Source of the DNA: Zhengitettix transpicula
Lineage: Eukaryota; Arthropoda; Insecta; Orthoptera; Tetrigidae
Assembly: GCA_037074705.1 (NCBI GenBank)
Contig: CM073590.1
Location: 237,200,101-237,264,100, forward strand
Direction: 5' to 3'
Length of the DNA stretch: 64,000 nt
Shown here: positions 22,407-33,479 of the stretch, one piece after another
How positions within the stretch are numbered: the stretch's first letter is position 1
Layout: the number at the start of each line of letters is the position of its first letter
Program-made: the position numbers and the translations under genes
Notes under the pieces: model-generated
Database searches by the model: none
What the model was told of the DNA's origin: nothing
What the model saw: the letters and a program-made list of their open reading frames with translations, nothing else

Positions 22407-23477
22407 GTTAGTTTACTAAATCCCGCTGAAAAATAAAATTAGTTAGGCTAAAAAAATTGGCGAAAATTAAATTAATTTATTTAATAAATTTTCTGTGGGA
22501 TAAAAAATATAATCTTGAAATTTAATACTGAATTTCAACAAAAGAGACTGATATTTAAACAAACTTTTAAGAAACAAGATGATAAGAGAAAAAAATTTAC
22601 AACATATTTCTTGACTGCACACAAATAAATAAAACACCAAAATAAATATGGAGTAAGTGATATTTTTCACATGAAGAAGCCATCGAAACGTTGTGTTTAC
22701 TTAACGACGCTACCCGGTTGGAATCCCGAGAAAACTTCATCCAGCAACTACACAGGGAAAACCTACGTACCTTATTAAGAAGTATACAATTTCATACACA
22801 TTTTATTTTGTTACTCAACGTTTCCCTTTTTTTCATACGTGAAGTTTAAATATATGAAATCTTATAAATCAATGAATGTAAAAAAAATACTGCCTTAATT
22901 TCAGTAACATCTAGGACTCTACTCCTATTGTAGGGAACCCCTTTTATCTCTAAGATATTATATTTTTAACTTTGAATATTTTTCTTACTTTGACGCCTTA
23001 CTCATATGTGTCTGTCCATTGAAACTTTCGAACACCTGAAGATTTCCAACAGCTTTTGAAGAAGACTTATTTTTTTAAAAAAAAGAAGAAGAAGAAGGAA
23101 ATATGCTAGTTGTGTATAGTTTTCTTTTAATATTTTTTCGTCTCAATCCATGTCCTTTTCTACTATAGGCGGCGTCACGAAACTGTAATATCACGGTCAA
23201 GTAGCTGACCGTACCGCATCTTCCCCCTCGTCCAGTATTGTTGCCAGATTGTGCACCCCTCTTAATAGCGTTATCCCAGTGGCTATCATTGTACGCAATG
23301 TTTAGTAACGTAGCCGGAACCGTCCATGACTTTCTAATTACAATTTCGTTGTGCCGGCTATCAGATCATTTATCGTAAAGTTGTGATTATAAAATGTAAA
23401 ATTAAATGTTTTCGTATTCTTGGAGCTTCTTTACCTTGGATGAAACGTCTGGGAATAATCTACCTGATTGCCTGTAA
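22407..23477. other. AT-rich stretch, nothing recognised
   Basis: ACATGAAGAAGCC then CGAAACGTTG at about 22670-22700 weakly resembles the hammerhead-like motif series but lacks a clear stem. Nothing else is recognised. Confidence 0.45.
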
Positions 23478-23910
23478 GTGCTTCGGAAAATTAGCGTGGG
23501 TTTCGTGATGTCTCTGTGTAGGCGTCACGACGGCAATGGTGAAGGATGTCGCTGGCTGAAGAAGCTGCTATTTAGAGCCTTTATACACGACACGACAGAC
23601 ACAACGTCACGTACAATGCCGCCGCCGAGCCTCTTCTTTTATCTCAGCTTCCAAAGGCGCATGAGAACTTTCCGCAGTATTACGTCGTTTCTTTATCGCG
23701 AAAACGAATTGAACGATGAAAAACTCCACGCACAGTTCTTTCGCTCCCTCCACCGCCGCAGCCGCTCTTTGGAAAGGCTTGAAAGAACTGTCTGCAATCG
23801 TATTTTTAATCTTGGCACCGAAGTCAAAACGGCGATCAAGGGAAAAGTCAAAAAGCTGAATGAAACATGACGTCACGAGGCTTACGCGCGCAGAATGTAT
23901 CCGAAGCATG
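23478..23910. other. GC- and CpG-elevated segment with CRE palindrome
   Basis: Locally richer in CpG than the neighbourhood, with long frames open on both strands (130 codons plus at 23478-23870, 128 codons minus at 23607-23993). Neither translation matches a family I know. Simultaneous openness suggests composition rather than coding. TGACGTCA is at 23868-23875. It could be a 5' flank or CpG-rich regulatory segment of an unseen gene. Confidence 0.35.
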
Positions 23911-23957
23911 TGGTCGGAATGTTGACTTAGTTTATTATGGCTATTATATTTTTTTTG

Positions 23958-24077
23958 TAGGTGCAGACAAGCTATGTATACGTTAATCCACATAAGACAA
24001 CTAACTAACCCTCTTATAGCATAGGAAAAGGAGTAAAAGGAGGGATAGGGAAAGGTAGAGCATGGTAGCCAAGGGAT
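23958..24077 (-). mobile_element. Family A retroposon, subfamily II, 3' fragment
   Basis: A minus-strand 3' tail with GTAGGTGCAGACAAGCTATG in place of the usual AGGGCAACAGGCTACATG. It is the first of two tandem pieces with this alternative tail; the plus-strand copy at 49519-49773 shares it. Confidence 0.75.
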
Positions 24078-24084
24078 TTTTTTT

Positions 24085-24288
24085 AGGTGTAGATATGCTA
24101 TGTATAGGGTAATTCACATAGTGTCAACTCCTCTCTTATAGCATAGGAAAGGGATTTTAAAGGTGCGTAAGGGTAGAGGGTTAACTAGGGCCCCCGGACT
24201 ATGGCACATGGTTCAAGGATTCTACCCGGCAATTCACCTAAAAGTGATGCAGGGAAAACCCTAGATAATCATGCATCAGGTAGGTCGG
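24085..24288 (-). mobile_element. Family A retroposon, subfamily II, 5'-truncated
   Basis: Directly follows the previous fragment, starting from its own T run and TAGGTGTAGATATGCTATG. It extends to the GATGCAGGGAAAACCCTAG and GTAGGTCGG blocks. The head-to-tail arrangement suggests insertion next to, or duplication of, the first fragment. Confidence 0.78.
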
Positions 24289-24475
24289 AACAGAAGAAAA
24301 GCTTTCAATTTCTGTCTTGCAGAAATATATCTCTGGATTCTATTTAACGTACTCTGACATTTTCAAAACTCTTCAGTATGATTACTGTGACCAACGATGC
24401 TACAGAACAGTTCCGGATAACGAGCCCATCGTAATTATGAAAAATTTACAAGTCTGATTTAGAAAAATACGTTAA

Positions 24476-24534
24476 TTTGATTTGATTTATTATTTCCATT
24501 AGTTCTCGAATGAGGAAATAGGATATGTCATTAC
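24476..24534 (+). repeat. Repeat family G, copy 1
   Basis: ATTTGATTTATT, then CCATTAGT, CTCGA and GAGGAAATA, then GTCATTACAG. It recurs at 50526-50579. Here it directly abuts the 3' end of a family A copy. A looser relative may begin at about 18430. Confidence 0.6.
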
Positions 24535-25018
24535 AGGCTACATGAGGGTAATCCACATAATGGCAACTCCTCTTTCATAGCATACGAAGGGATTTGAGAG
24601 GGGGGGTGCGGAAGGGTAGTGGAAGGTAGCCAAGGGTAAACTAGGGTTCCCGGGCTATGGTTTAAGGATCCTACCCGGCAATTCGCCTAAAAGTGATGCA
24701 GGGAAAACCATAGAAAAACCTGCATCAGGTAGGTTGGGCCTTAGGTACTTGTCCCACGCTCTATCGATGGTGGGAGAGGGGTTTTCTGAGGGGTTGCATC
24801 TTTCCCCTCGCCATGTCTTGACCGGTTTAGGAGGCAGCTGGCCGACTATTCCAATAGGAATAGCGGACAACTCTTACCGCATGCCCAAGGTCTGTGACCC
24901 CGGATCATACACCTCTCAAAACAGACCGTGGTGCCTCGGCATGTGGGAACCTTAGTTCAAAAAACCAGAGAGAAGTGAAGGCATCCCCAAAGGTAGCCTC
25001 CTGGAGAGTTCTCTGAGG
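24535..25018 (-). mobile_element. Family A retroposon, near full length (variant 5' end)
   Basis: Minus-strand copy from AGGCTACATGAGGG to GGAGAGTTCTCTGAGG. The hairpin CTATTCC-AATA-GGAATAG is at 24846-24863. The 5' end matches that of 10027-10521 (AAAAACCAGAGAG) and lacks the CTCGCAGG hairpins. Its poly(T) is missing and family G sequence replaces it. Confidence 0.85.
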
Positions 25019-26129
25019 CCAAGGGATATTTCTCTTCCCGCAATAAATAATCTGGTGTTTTTAGTATCACAAGAAGAGGTATGGGCTTTACTTAGCAGCC
25101 AGAAAATACTATTAATACTGTATAAGTAAAATGTATTTCATCACAGATCTATTTATATTGCAAGCGAATCCGGTTTACGTATAATATATTTAATAAACTT
25201 GTTCTTTCTCCCATCTCATGGCTGATAATTCCCACTACAATTCCTCAGCCTCTTCATTCGTTTCTTGAGCGTAAAAATATAGCTGCCGTTTTCAATACAT
25301 TTATCAGAGATTCTATTTGTAAACGATAAGATAAATATTGGCTCTTAATTCCTTATTATAAGCAGGAAGTTGTAATAATATGTTTCACACTGAAAAATTA
25401 AAGAACATCTTAAACACGTTTACTCTCTTTTTATTTCTCAAAACATCCGCCAGTATATCATTTATTAACACTTATATTGAACTACTCGATTTCGATCTCC
25501 ATCGACAAAGATAATCACTCTCTACCACGTCCTTCGTATCTCTCTGCTTCACGGATATTACATTTTAAATTGTTTTAATGAATTGCATTTCATTAAAAAG
25601 TGTTAAAATAATTGTTAATGTTGTGATAGTCGCACCCCTGGCGGATTTCAGAGGGTTTGGATAATTTACGGCATTATAGTTTGTTTTTTTGTGAGAAACT
25701 TGTTAATTTACAGTTCTTGTGTTTGGAGTTTAATAATAAAGAGGTTTATACGAACCACGACTATTACGATGGTACAACTGTTATTACCTTATTTTATAAT
25801 AGTTTTTGTGCAGTTGACAAGCCTCGTAATTGTATATATACAGTATTTATAAATTGTACTAATAAAAGTACTTACTTCTCGGTTTGAAGTTAATATTTAA
25901 TTTGTGTATTTAATTATAATGAAAAAACTTTCTTAAAGTAAAACCATAGTATTTAAAATATAAAATTGTCCAAAATATAAAATTACAATACAATTATAAT
26001 TATATTGAATGTAGCGTTAAATAACATAGTATTGGTGGGGTTTGTATTTTCTCAATTTCCAATTTTTTAACAAGTTACTAAAAATGTATTTATAACTTTT
26101 TAATTAACTAATAATTTTTTAAAGTTGTT
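25019..26129. other. AT-rich stretch, nothing recognised
   Basis: The small open frame at 25657-25887 has no signature. No repeat was recognised. Confidence 0.5.
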
Positions 26130-26262
26130 CGTGTCCCTAAATTTCAATTTTCTTTCATTCATATGTCCTAATAAAAATTGTGGACCCAATATGGAACCCT
26201 GTGGAACTCCAACATTTATAACTCCAGTTAAATGGATGCCTTTTCTATCAGATAAAAAAAAT
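26130..26262 (-). pseudogene. Reverse transcriptase fragment, minus strand (GVPQGSILGPQ)
   Basis: On the minus strand one frame reads KGIHLTGVINVGVPQGSILG and continues PQFLLGH. This is the non-LTR reverse transcriptase GVPQGS block with its usual upstream context. About 40 codons are open. The Y-x-D-D site is absent and both sides degrade, so it is a relic. It is the third such scrap in the window and the only one on this strand. Confidence 0.75.
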
Positions 26263-27963
26263 AAAAAGCACTAATTAGTTGTCTTGACATCTGATATAAT
26301 TATATATATATAGTGATTTATATAGTCACAATATTTAGAGGATTAAAAAAACTTTTCCCGAACTGTTAAAAGTTTAATACTCTCTTAATTAAAAATCTGA
26401 TTAATTTGAGAAAACGCTGCAAAAAATTATACAAAAACAGTCTCTGATTCTGTGGAATTAAGTGAAATAATTTTTTTTAAAATGGATTTGATTTCAGATG
26501 ATAATGAAAAGAAGATAAAAATCATCATTAATTTTATAATAATTCACTTCAATATATTTCACAGTTCAATAGCGACTAAATTTTTTTTATAAAATTATTA
26601 TCACGAACTATGTATTTACCCATCAACTTGTTATTCTATTATGGGGCGATTACGTTAAGTTCTCCCATTCTCTGAAGTATCTGGAGACTGCCTGGAGAAC
26701 AGGTTTTCAATCAAATATTTACATACTTCTCCCGTGGCAACAAGATTATAATTAATAAACAAGCCACGTGCTACAAAGTTCACGTAGAGCACTTTCCCTT
26801 CACTCTGGAAAAAAGAGGACGACAGGGGTAAAACAGGGAGAAAGGGTGCTTTTCTTTCCAGTTGGGTAGACTTAAACCGCACTCTACTTCAAAATCGTGG
26901 GCTTTATTCCCCCAAAGTAACAAGGTTGCTTTACACTGATTAAACTTTTCCCTGCAAATGAAAGTAAATGTATTACGTGATCCGGCATAAATAGCACAAA
27001 GGAAAGTAGGAAGCTTTCGATGAAAATAAAATGCTCGCGATTTAAATAAATAATAATAAAAAAAAAGGAGAAATACTGCTTTTTCCTTCACGAATTTGAA
27101 AGACCTTTTAGGCTGATTGTTTGAGGCAACATTAATCATGTTGAAGAAATATAGTTATATAAATACATATAAAGAAAAATAGGACAAAATATCTACAGAA
27201 AAAGTTTGACGTTGCCTGGGCGTCCTGTATCGATTTATTCCCCCCCCCCCCCCGTGCGTATTGCGGAGGAATCTGTTCATATCCCAGCGTCTCCCTTACG
27301 AGTTCTTCAATAAAGATATTAATGCAACTTTAAAGGAAATAATATCATTATTAATAAAGAACGCAAAACACACACGAGTGAAAAATTTAAAATTAATAAA
27401 CAAAAATGTAAATAATAATCACGCAAAAAATAATATGATAAAAACACTCGGTGAAATACATTATTAATTATTATTAAACTTATTTGTTACTCATAAAATT
27501 AATAATAATCACTTACCGATAAATAAGCCTCATGGGAATATTTTTGTAACGCCAGAAAAACCCGTCCCCTTTACTCATTCATAAAAACTCTTGTTTCTTT
27601 AAAAATATATATAATTATTTTATTGTTCGTAAAAGATCTGAAGGTGAATTATCTTTAATAATTTCAGTTTCAATTTTCCCATCGTGTTCCAAAGGTACAG
27701 GAAATTTAGATGTCAAAGGTTATGAAAGTCCTTCTACTTTTTTTTCATTTTACGCTTTCCTTTAGTCATTTTTTTCTCACCTTCAAAATTATTTTCAATA
27801 TATATTTTTTTTAAAAAAACTGGTATTCGTGTCTTCGTTTTGGAGCAGTTAGTTTTTAAAAAAATATTATAATTTATATGTATTACTACCAACTACGAAT
27901 AATAGCTGACAAAGTATTGAGCAAACATAATAAGGCGACATTAAACTGTAATTAAATATATAT
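26263..27963. other. AT-rich stretch, nothing recognised
   Basis: It contains a C14 run at 27240-27253. Frames at 26655-26882 and 26780-27139 (minus) overlap each other and match nothing known to me. Confidence 0.5.
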
Positions 27964-29027
27964 TGTAATGAAAATTAATTAGGCTATTAATTGTTTGGAC
28001 AAAAAAAATTTGGAATTGTTTGATAAATCCATTATAGCGGCCTGATCGAACAAAGCGACAATGAAAAGCGAGCTCACTTGCTTTGTCGAAAAGTCAAAAA
28101 TGGCGTATGCGCGCTAAAACTCGAGAGAACTAGGAGTCAGTTCGCCGAAAAACATCGCCAGGAGCAGAACAAGTAATATAACTGTTAGTTGGTGGCGGGA
28201 CATTTCAGAGGACGGAACAAATAATACTAGAGCAGAGACTAGCCGTCGTTAATGTATTATTAAACAAAGTTGTGAATTTAAGACTAAGTAAAAACATTCT
28301 CGGAAGTATTACCTCGTAAATATCGCTAAGTAAAAGCAGTTTACGTCTACAGCCAGCCATGGAAGGAAGCGAGCAGTTTTTACGTCTACAGCCAGCCAGG
28401 AAAGTCTAAGAGAGTTTACGTCTATAGCCAGCCAAGGAAAGCAAGTAGACATCAGATAGCTGACATTCAGGAGGATCATCCGAGTTCCTGGGAGCCTAAC
28501 AATTTTGACTTCAATAGTGTAAAACCTGTGAGTCGACATTCTAGAATCAGTGTATAATTTTGTAAATAGCGTACTTCTGAAACCAAAATGAATTCTGGTA
28601 CCAGCTGGACAGATGTAAGTAACAAAACCAAAACTAATGATTAATTGTAAACGTAATAAAAGGATAGAGTTAGATTTCGTTCTCTTTTAATTGTCAATCA
28701 AAGTTAATTTATTTTCATTTTAATTTCTTTCCATAGACATATTGTTAGGTAAAAGTGAACTGTTTGTTAATAAGATTTTAAAATTGTTGTGTCCATTACC
28801 AAACCCAGTCAAGGCCCTGAGAGAGAGAAAGATCTCAAATTTTGTGTTTGTAATCATCTTTTGTTGCCACAAAATAAAATAAATCTTTTGTTTGTTAATT
28901 TCGATCTTTTCATTTAATAAGAAAACGACCTATTATTTAATTATTACCTAAATGGCGCTTCACGTGAGGTAAAATCATTAAAATTAAATTAATTAAATTA
29001 ATTAAAGTTCAATTGTTGTTTATTACA
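27964..29027 (+). mobile_element. Solo LTR-like element, family B copy 2
   Basis: A 1,064-bp block starting TGTAATGAAAATTAATTAGG and ending TTTATTACA. The left flank is ATAT and the right is ATTT, close to the 4-bp duplication seen at copy 1. The length is almost identical to 6327-7393 (1,067 bp). Shared landmarks are GTAAGTAACAAAAC (about 28615), a TAAACG...GTTAGATTTCGTTC stretch (about 28645-28683), and CAAACCCAGTCAAGG then GAGAGAG (about 28800-28828). It contains a private triplicated minisatellite at 28336-28445 and no coding region. Confidence 0.65.
28336..28445 (+). repeat. Three-copy minisatellite, 36-39 bp unit
   Basis: TTACGTCTACAGCCAGCCA (third copy TCTATAGCC) starts at 28341, 28380 and 28416, each followed by a GGAAAG-like purine stretch. 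It lies within the family B element and is absent from its other copies. Confidence 0.85.
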
Positions 29028-29204
29028 ATTTATATATATATATGACGCAAAAGTAACATAACTCTTCAGAAGGGAAACAGTTTGAATATATTAAGTAAGT
29101 TAACTCGTATTATCGACTGGTACTCGACAGAAATTTACTATGTGTGTAGTAGTTAAAATAAAATAAAATTTACGTCTGATTAAAAATTTATAATACGAAA
29201 GAAA

Positions 29205-29345
29205 GCCACGTAGAGACAAAATAAGTGATAATATAAATACCACACAATATTTCTAGGATTCATTTCTTCAGGTGCTAAGAAGAGCCTAGAGCGACACAAC
29301 TGCACTCGTCAGTTGACAAAACTCAAAAGTAGTTACTTTTGCGCC
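29205..29345 (+). repeat. Repeat family H, copy 1
   Basis: ATATAAATACCACACAA, then TTCAGGTGCTAAG, GAGCCTAGAGCGACACAAC and TTGACAAAACTCAAAAGT. The same order is seen at 59385-59545, and partly at 47047-47160. A minus-strand CTGAAGAAATG...GAAATATTGTG element is a degenerate member of the hammerhead-like series. It immediately precedes the 135-bp tandem array. Confidence 0.75.
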
Positions 29346-29499
29346 TGCCTTGAATATATAAACGCACACCATTCCTAATTTTCTTTTAATACAGTTTGGT
29401 CCACAGATATATTTCTCGACCAACGGTATCTTAGGTTTACTTAGTAATCTGGCACCTAAGATGAAATTAAATGTCAAAAATGAATTGAAAAAATTTTTT

Positions 29500-31401
29500 G
29501 ACTGAGGTTGTCGTTTACATATCTTAATAATAACATATTCATGGTTTGGAAACCAACGAAGCAACATTTTATCGAATTTAGGGAGTCTAATGTCTCCTTT
29601 AATTGACTTTCGGATGGCAACCACGAAACATGAACATGACTGAGGTTGTCGTTTACATATTTTAATAAATTATTCATGGTTTGGAAACCAACGAAGCAAC
29701 ATTTTATCGAATTTAGAAAGTCTAATGTCTCCTTTAATTGACTTTCGGATGGCAACCACGAAACATGAACATGACTGAGGTTGTCGTTTACATATTTTAA
29801 TAAATTATTCATGGTTTGGAAACCAACGAAGCAACATTTTATCGAATTTAGAAAGTCGAATGTCTCCTTTAATTGACTTTCGGATGGCAACCACGAAACA
29901 TGAACATGACTGAGGTTGTCGTTTACATATTTTAATAAATTATTCATGGTTTGGAAACCAACGAAGCAACATTTTATCGACTTTAGGGAGTCTAATGTCT
30001 CCTTTAATTGACTTTCGGATGGCAACCACGAAACATGAACATGACTGAGGTTGTCGTTTACATATTTTAATAAATTATTCATGGTTTGGAAACCAACGAA
30101 GCAACATTTTATCGACTTTAGGGAGTCGAATGTCTCCTTTAATTGACTTTCGGATGGCAACCACGAAACATGAACTTGACTAAGGTTGTCGTTTACATAT
30201 TTTAATAAATTATTCATAGTTTGGTAAACCAACGAAGCAACATTTTATCGAATTTATGGAGTCGAATGTCTCCTTTAATTGACTTTCGGATGGCAACCAC
30301 GAAACATGAACTTGACTGAGGTTGTCGTTTACATATTTTAATAAATTATTCATAGTTTGGTAAACCAACGAAGCAACATTTTATCGAATTTAGGAAGTCG
30401 AATGTCTCCTTTAATTGACTTTCGGATGGCAACCACGAAACATGAACATGACTGAGGTTGTCGTTTACATATTTTAATAAATTATTCATGGTTTGGAAAC
30501 CAACGAAGCAACATTTTATCGAATTTAGAAAGTCTAATGTCTCCTTTAATTGACTTTCGGATGGCAACCACGAAACATGAACATGACTGAGGTTGTCGTT
30601 TACATATTTTAATAAATTATTCATGGTTTGGAAACCAACGAAGCAACATTTTATCGAATTTAGAAAGTCTAATGTCTCCTTTAATTGACTTTCGGATGGC
30701 AACCACGAAACATGAACATGACTGTGGTTGTCGTTTACATATTTTAATAAATTATTCATGGTTTGGAAACCAACGAAGCAACATTTTATCGAATTTAGAA
30801 AGTCGAATGTCTCCTTTAATTGACTTTCGGATGGCAACCACGAAACATGAACATGACTGAGGTTGTCGTTTACATATTTTAATAAATTATTCATGGTTTG
30901 GAAACCAACGAAGCAACATTTTATCGACTTTAGGGAGTCTAATGTCTCCTTTAATTGACTTTCGTATGGCAACCACGAAACATGAACTTGACTGAGGTTG
31001 TCGTTTACATATTTTAATAACAAAATATTCATGGTTTGTAAACCAACGAAGCAACATTTTATCGACTTTATGGAGTCGAATGTCTCCTATAATTGACTTT
31101 CGGATGGCAACCACGAAACATGAACTTGACTGAGGTTGTCGTTTACATATTTTAATAACAACATATTCATGGTTTGGAAACCAACGAAGCAAAATTTTAT
31201 CAAATTTAGGAAGTCCAATGTCTCCTTTAATTGACTTTCGTATGGCAACCACGAAACATGAACTTGACTGAGGTTGTCGTTTACATATTTTAATAACAAC
31301 ATATTCATGGTTTGGAAACCAACGAAGCAACATTTTATCGACTTTAGGGAGTTGAATGTCTCCTTTAATTGACTTTCGGATGGCAACCACGAAACATGAA
31401 C
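29500..31401. repeat. Tandem array, 135-bp unit, 14 copies
   Basis: Units start GACTGAGGTTGTCGTTTAC at 29500, 29638, 29773, 29908, 30043, 30178 and so on to 31402. The period is 135 bp, with a few units of 136-138 bp. Copies are highly similar, differing at a handful of positions. Units on the right carry an AACAACATATTC insertion variant. Because 135 is divisible by three, 45-residue periodic frames stay open on both strands, in two frames of the minus strand. That is against real coding. The array is adjacent to family H and may be part of that element. Confidence 0.95.
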
Positions 31402-31622
31402 TTGACTGAGAGAGTCGTTTAGTTATTTTTATTGGATGCATCTTGTATATTAGTTTGGTTGATTAAATTCTTGTCAAAGCTTCATAGATATTAGAAATCA
31501 AATTTTCGTTCCTAGAGAGCAATTAATTTACTGTTCTATCAGTTTTGTTTACACTTGTTTATTTGAGCGATAAATTGTACACGTTCAGAAAATGGATTCT
31601 GATCATTTTTCAAGTTTTGAGT

Positions 31623-31653
31623 CATTCCTGCGCGCCACCGGTGACCGGAGGCA
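31623..31653 (+). repeat. GC-rich motif shared with 16691-16722
   Basis: CTGCGCGCCACCGGTG, one variable base, then CCGGAG. Context as for 16691-16722. Confidence 0.55.
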
Positions 31654-33286
31654 ATGTTGAAATAGTTTTCATTTCTGTAAATTTCCGATTATATATTTTT
31701 CATGTTTATACAATGATGATATTTATTTTTGTACAAATACGACCGTGAAAACATTTTTTTTTTTAAATTTATCAAAATGATTTTTTTTCCATTTTCACTG
31801 AAACAGTAGGATCGTTACAATATATTGAGGTATACGTACTTTGGCTCTCACGCACAAGTTCATTCTGAGAAGGAAAGAAATAAAGTACGTATAAAATCAC
31901 TCTAAGTGTTTTAAACACCTGATGCAAGCAACAAGCTTTGCAGAACAGTTGTGTGGGATTTATTTTATTACCTATTTTTTTTTCTTTTTATTATCTAGCC
32001 ACTTCATTATTTATTTGTTGGATTATATAGGTACTTTTTCGTTGTTAATAAGAATAATAAAATACATTTATGTTTAATACTTGTTTTATTCTAGATACAA
32101 CTCTTAACTCTTTCATTGTTATTATATGCACGGAAATGACTCACCCAAACAATTATATAGTTTTGTAAATTGTTGATATTTTATAAAGAGTAATTTTATT
32201 TCCATGTCAACATAATTTCTGTATAGCAACTACGTTATTTATATTTTTATATATATAGTTAAAAAACGCTTATTTGCGTAAGACTTTAAAGATTCCCGGC
32301 TTAACAACTCTGACGTCATCAGTAAATTGGCCGCTGTACTATTAAATTTCAGTTCCATAAATTCCTCAGCTTATAACAAACTGATTTGTCATTTTAGATC
32401 TTTTTTATACTTTCACGTACACCGGGTTCATTACTTATATTCGTTAGTTGGCGTCTGGACGTAATTATTTTCTTCGTAATTATTTATCCGGGTTGCGTGG
32501 AAAAAAGAAACAGAGAGGGGGAAGAAAAGGACGAGAATTACCAAAAGAGAAAGCAATTTAATTGACGAAACAAGCAAGCAACCATTGTGTTGTCCTGTGA
32601 CGAGGTGAAAAAGGAGAGAGTGTGAGAGAGACAGAAACAGAGAAGGAAGAACGGCCTCAGTAATAGCTGTTCACGTTATGCGAGTAAAATGGTTTGGCGT
32701 GTCTCATTAAAAGGTACATTAACAACTTCATTTACGCCGAGGCACGAGCTGAGTGATAGAAGTTGAACAAGTTGTGGTCTCTGCCACCACAAAAACACTC
32801 AACAGCTCACAAATAAGAATCTGGAATTTTTATTTTTTTGGAGCTGACGTTTTATTAACGTAATACTCAATAAATAGGAATAAAATTAATTTGGCTAAGA
32901 TAATAGAAGCGTGATTATAGAAAATTAAATGGATAATTTCAAATAATTATTATAATTGAATTTAACGTGTTATAAAATTGAAATTTAACTGGCATTTAAG
33001 TATAACAAAATAAATAAATTAGCCAATAATTTTCATTTACAATGAAAGGATGAACACAAAATAGTCAAGAATTTATTGATACATTGATGAAAAAAATTTA
33101 GCCTAATTTAATAAATCTATAAATTCTTGATAGTCCATGAAACTTCTAAATATTTTAAAATTTGTATATTGTGTGAAATAAGTTTCATATGGAACTTGTT
33201 AATAGAATTTCTTACAAGTGTTAGAATATTCCTACTTGAATTTATTAAATTAGACTCCTTTTTATTGCATTAATGAATATGTGTCA
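31654..33286. other. AT-rich stretch, nothing recognised
   Basis: A TGACGTCA palindrome lies at 32311-32318. A GA-rich tract lies at about 32500-32650. No gene recognised. Confidence 0.5.
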
Positions 33287-33322
33287 CCTGATGAAGTCAC
33301 TAATTTGGGAGGAAACGTTTCT
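33287..33322 (+). other. Hammerhead-like motif
   Basis: CCTGATGA, then GTCAC-TAATTT-GGGAG as an imperfect stem, then GAAACG. The CTGATGA and GAAA boxes are exact. The stem has one mismatch, and no cleavage-site strand or stem I is evident. Confidence 0.45.
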
Positions 33323-33479
33323 TGTGTTATGTGGAAAACATACTTTCACTAAATTATTGAATCTTTCTGCCATTTTGCCTGAAGCATTCATTTTTTTCAA
33401 CTGTAAATTATTTTTTATTCCCACACATCTCTTACTGATCATTAACTTTTAAACTAATTTCAAAAGTTGTTCCAAAGTT

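Noticed and set aside
23478..23993. Opposed 130- and 128-codon frames
   Set aside because: Both strands open over the same segment; no recognisable motif. Kept only as a GC-elevated segment.
29500..31401. CRISPR-like array
   Set aside because: Repeat units are contiguous, with no unique spacers; the genome is eukaryotic.
29474..31441. Long minus-strand frames (up to 252 codons) with 45-residue repeats
   Set aside because: They lie wholly in the 135-bp tandem array. Two minus frames and part of plus are open because the period is divisible by three; a one-base slip near 30225 breaks them. I call it satellite, not a gene.
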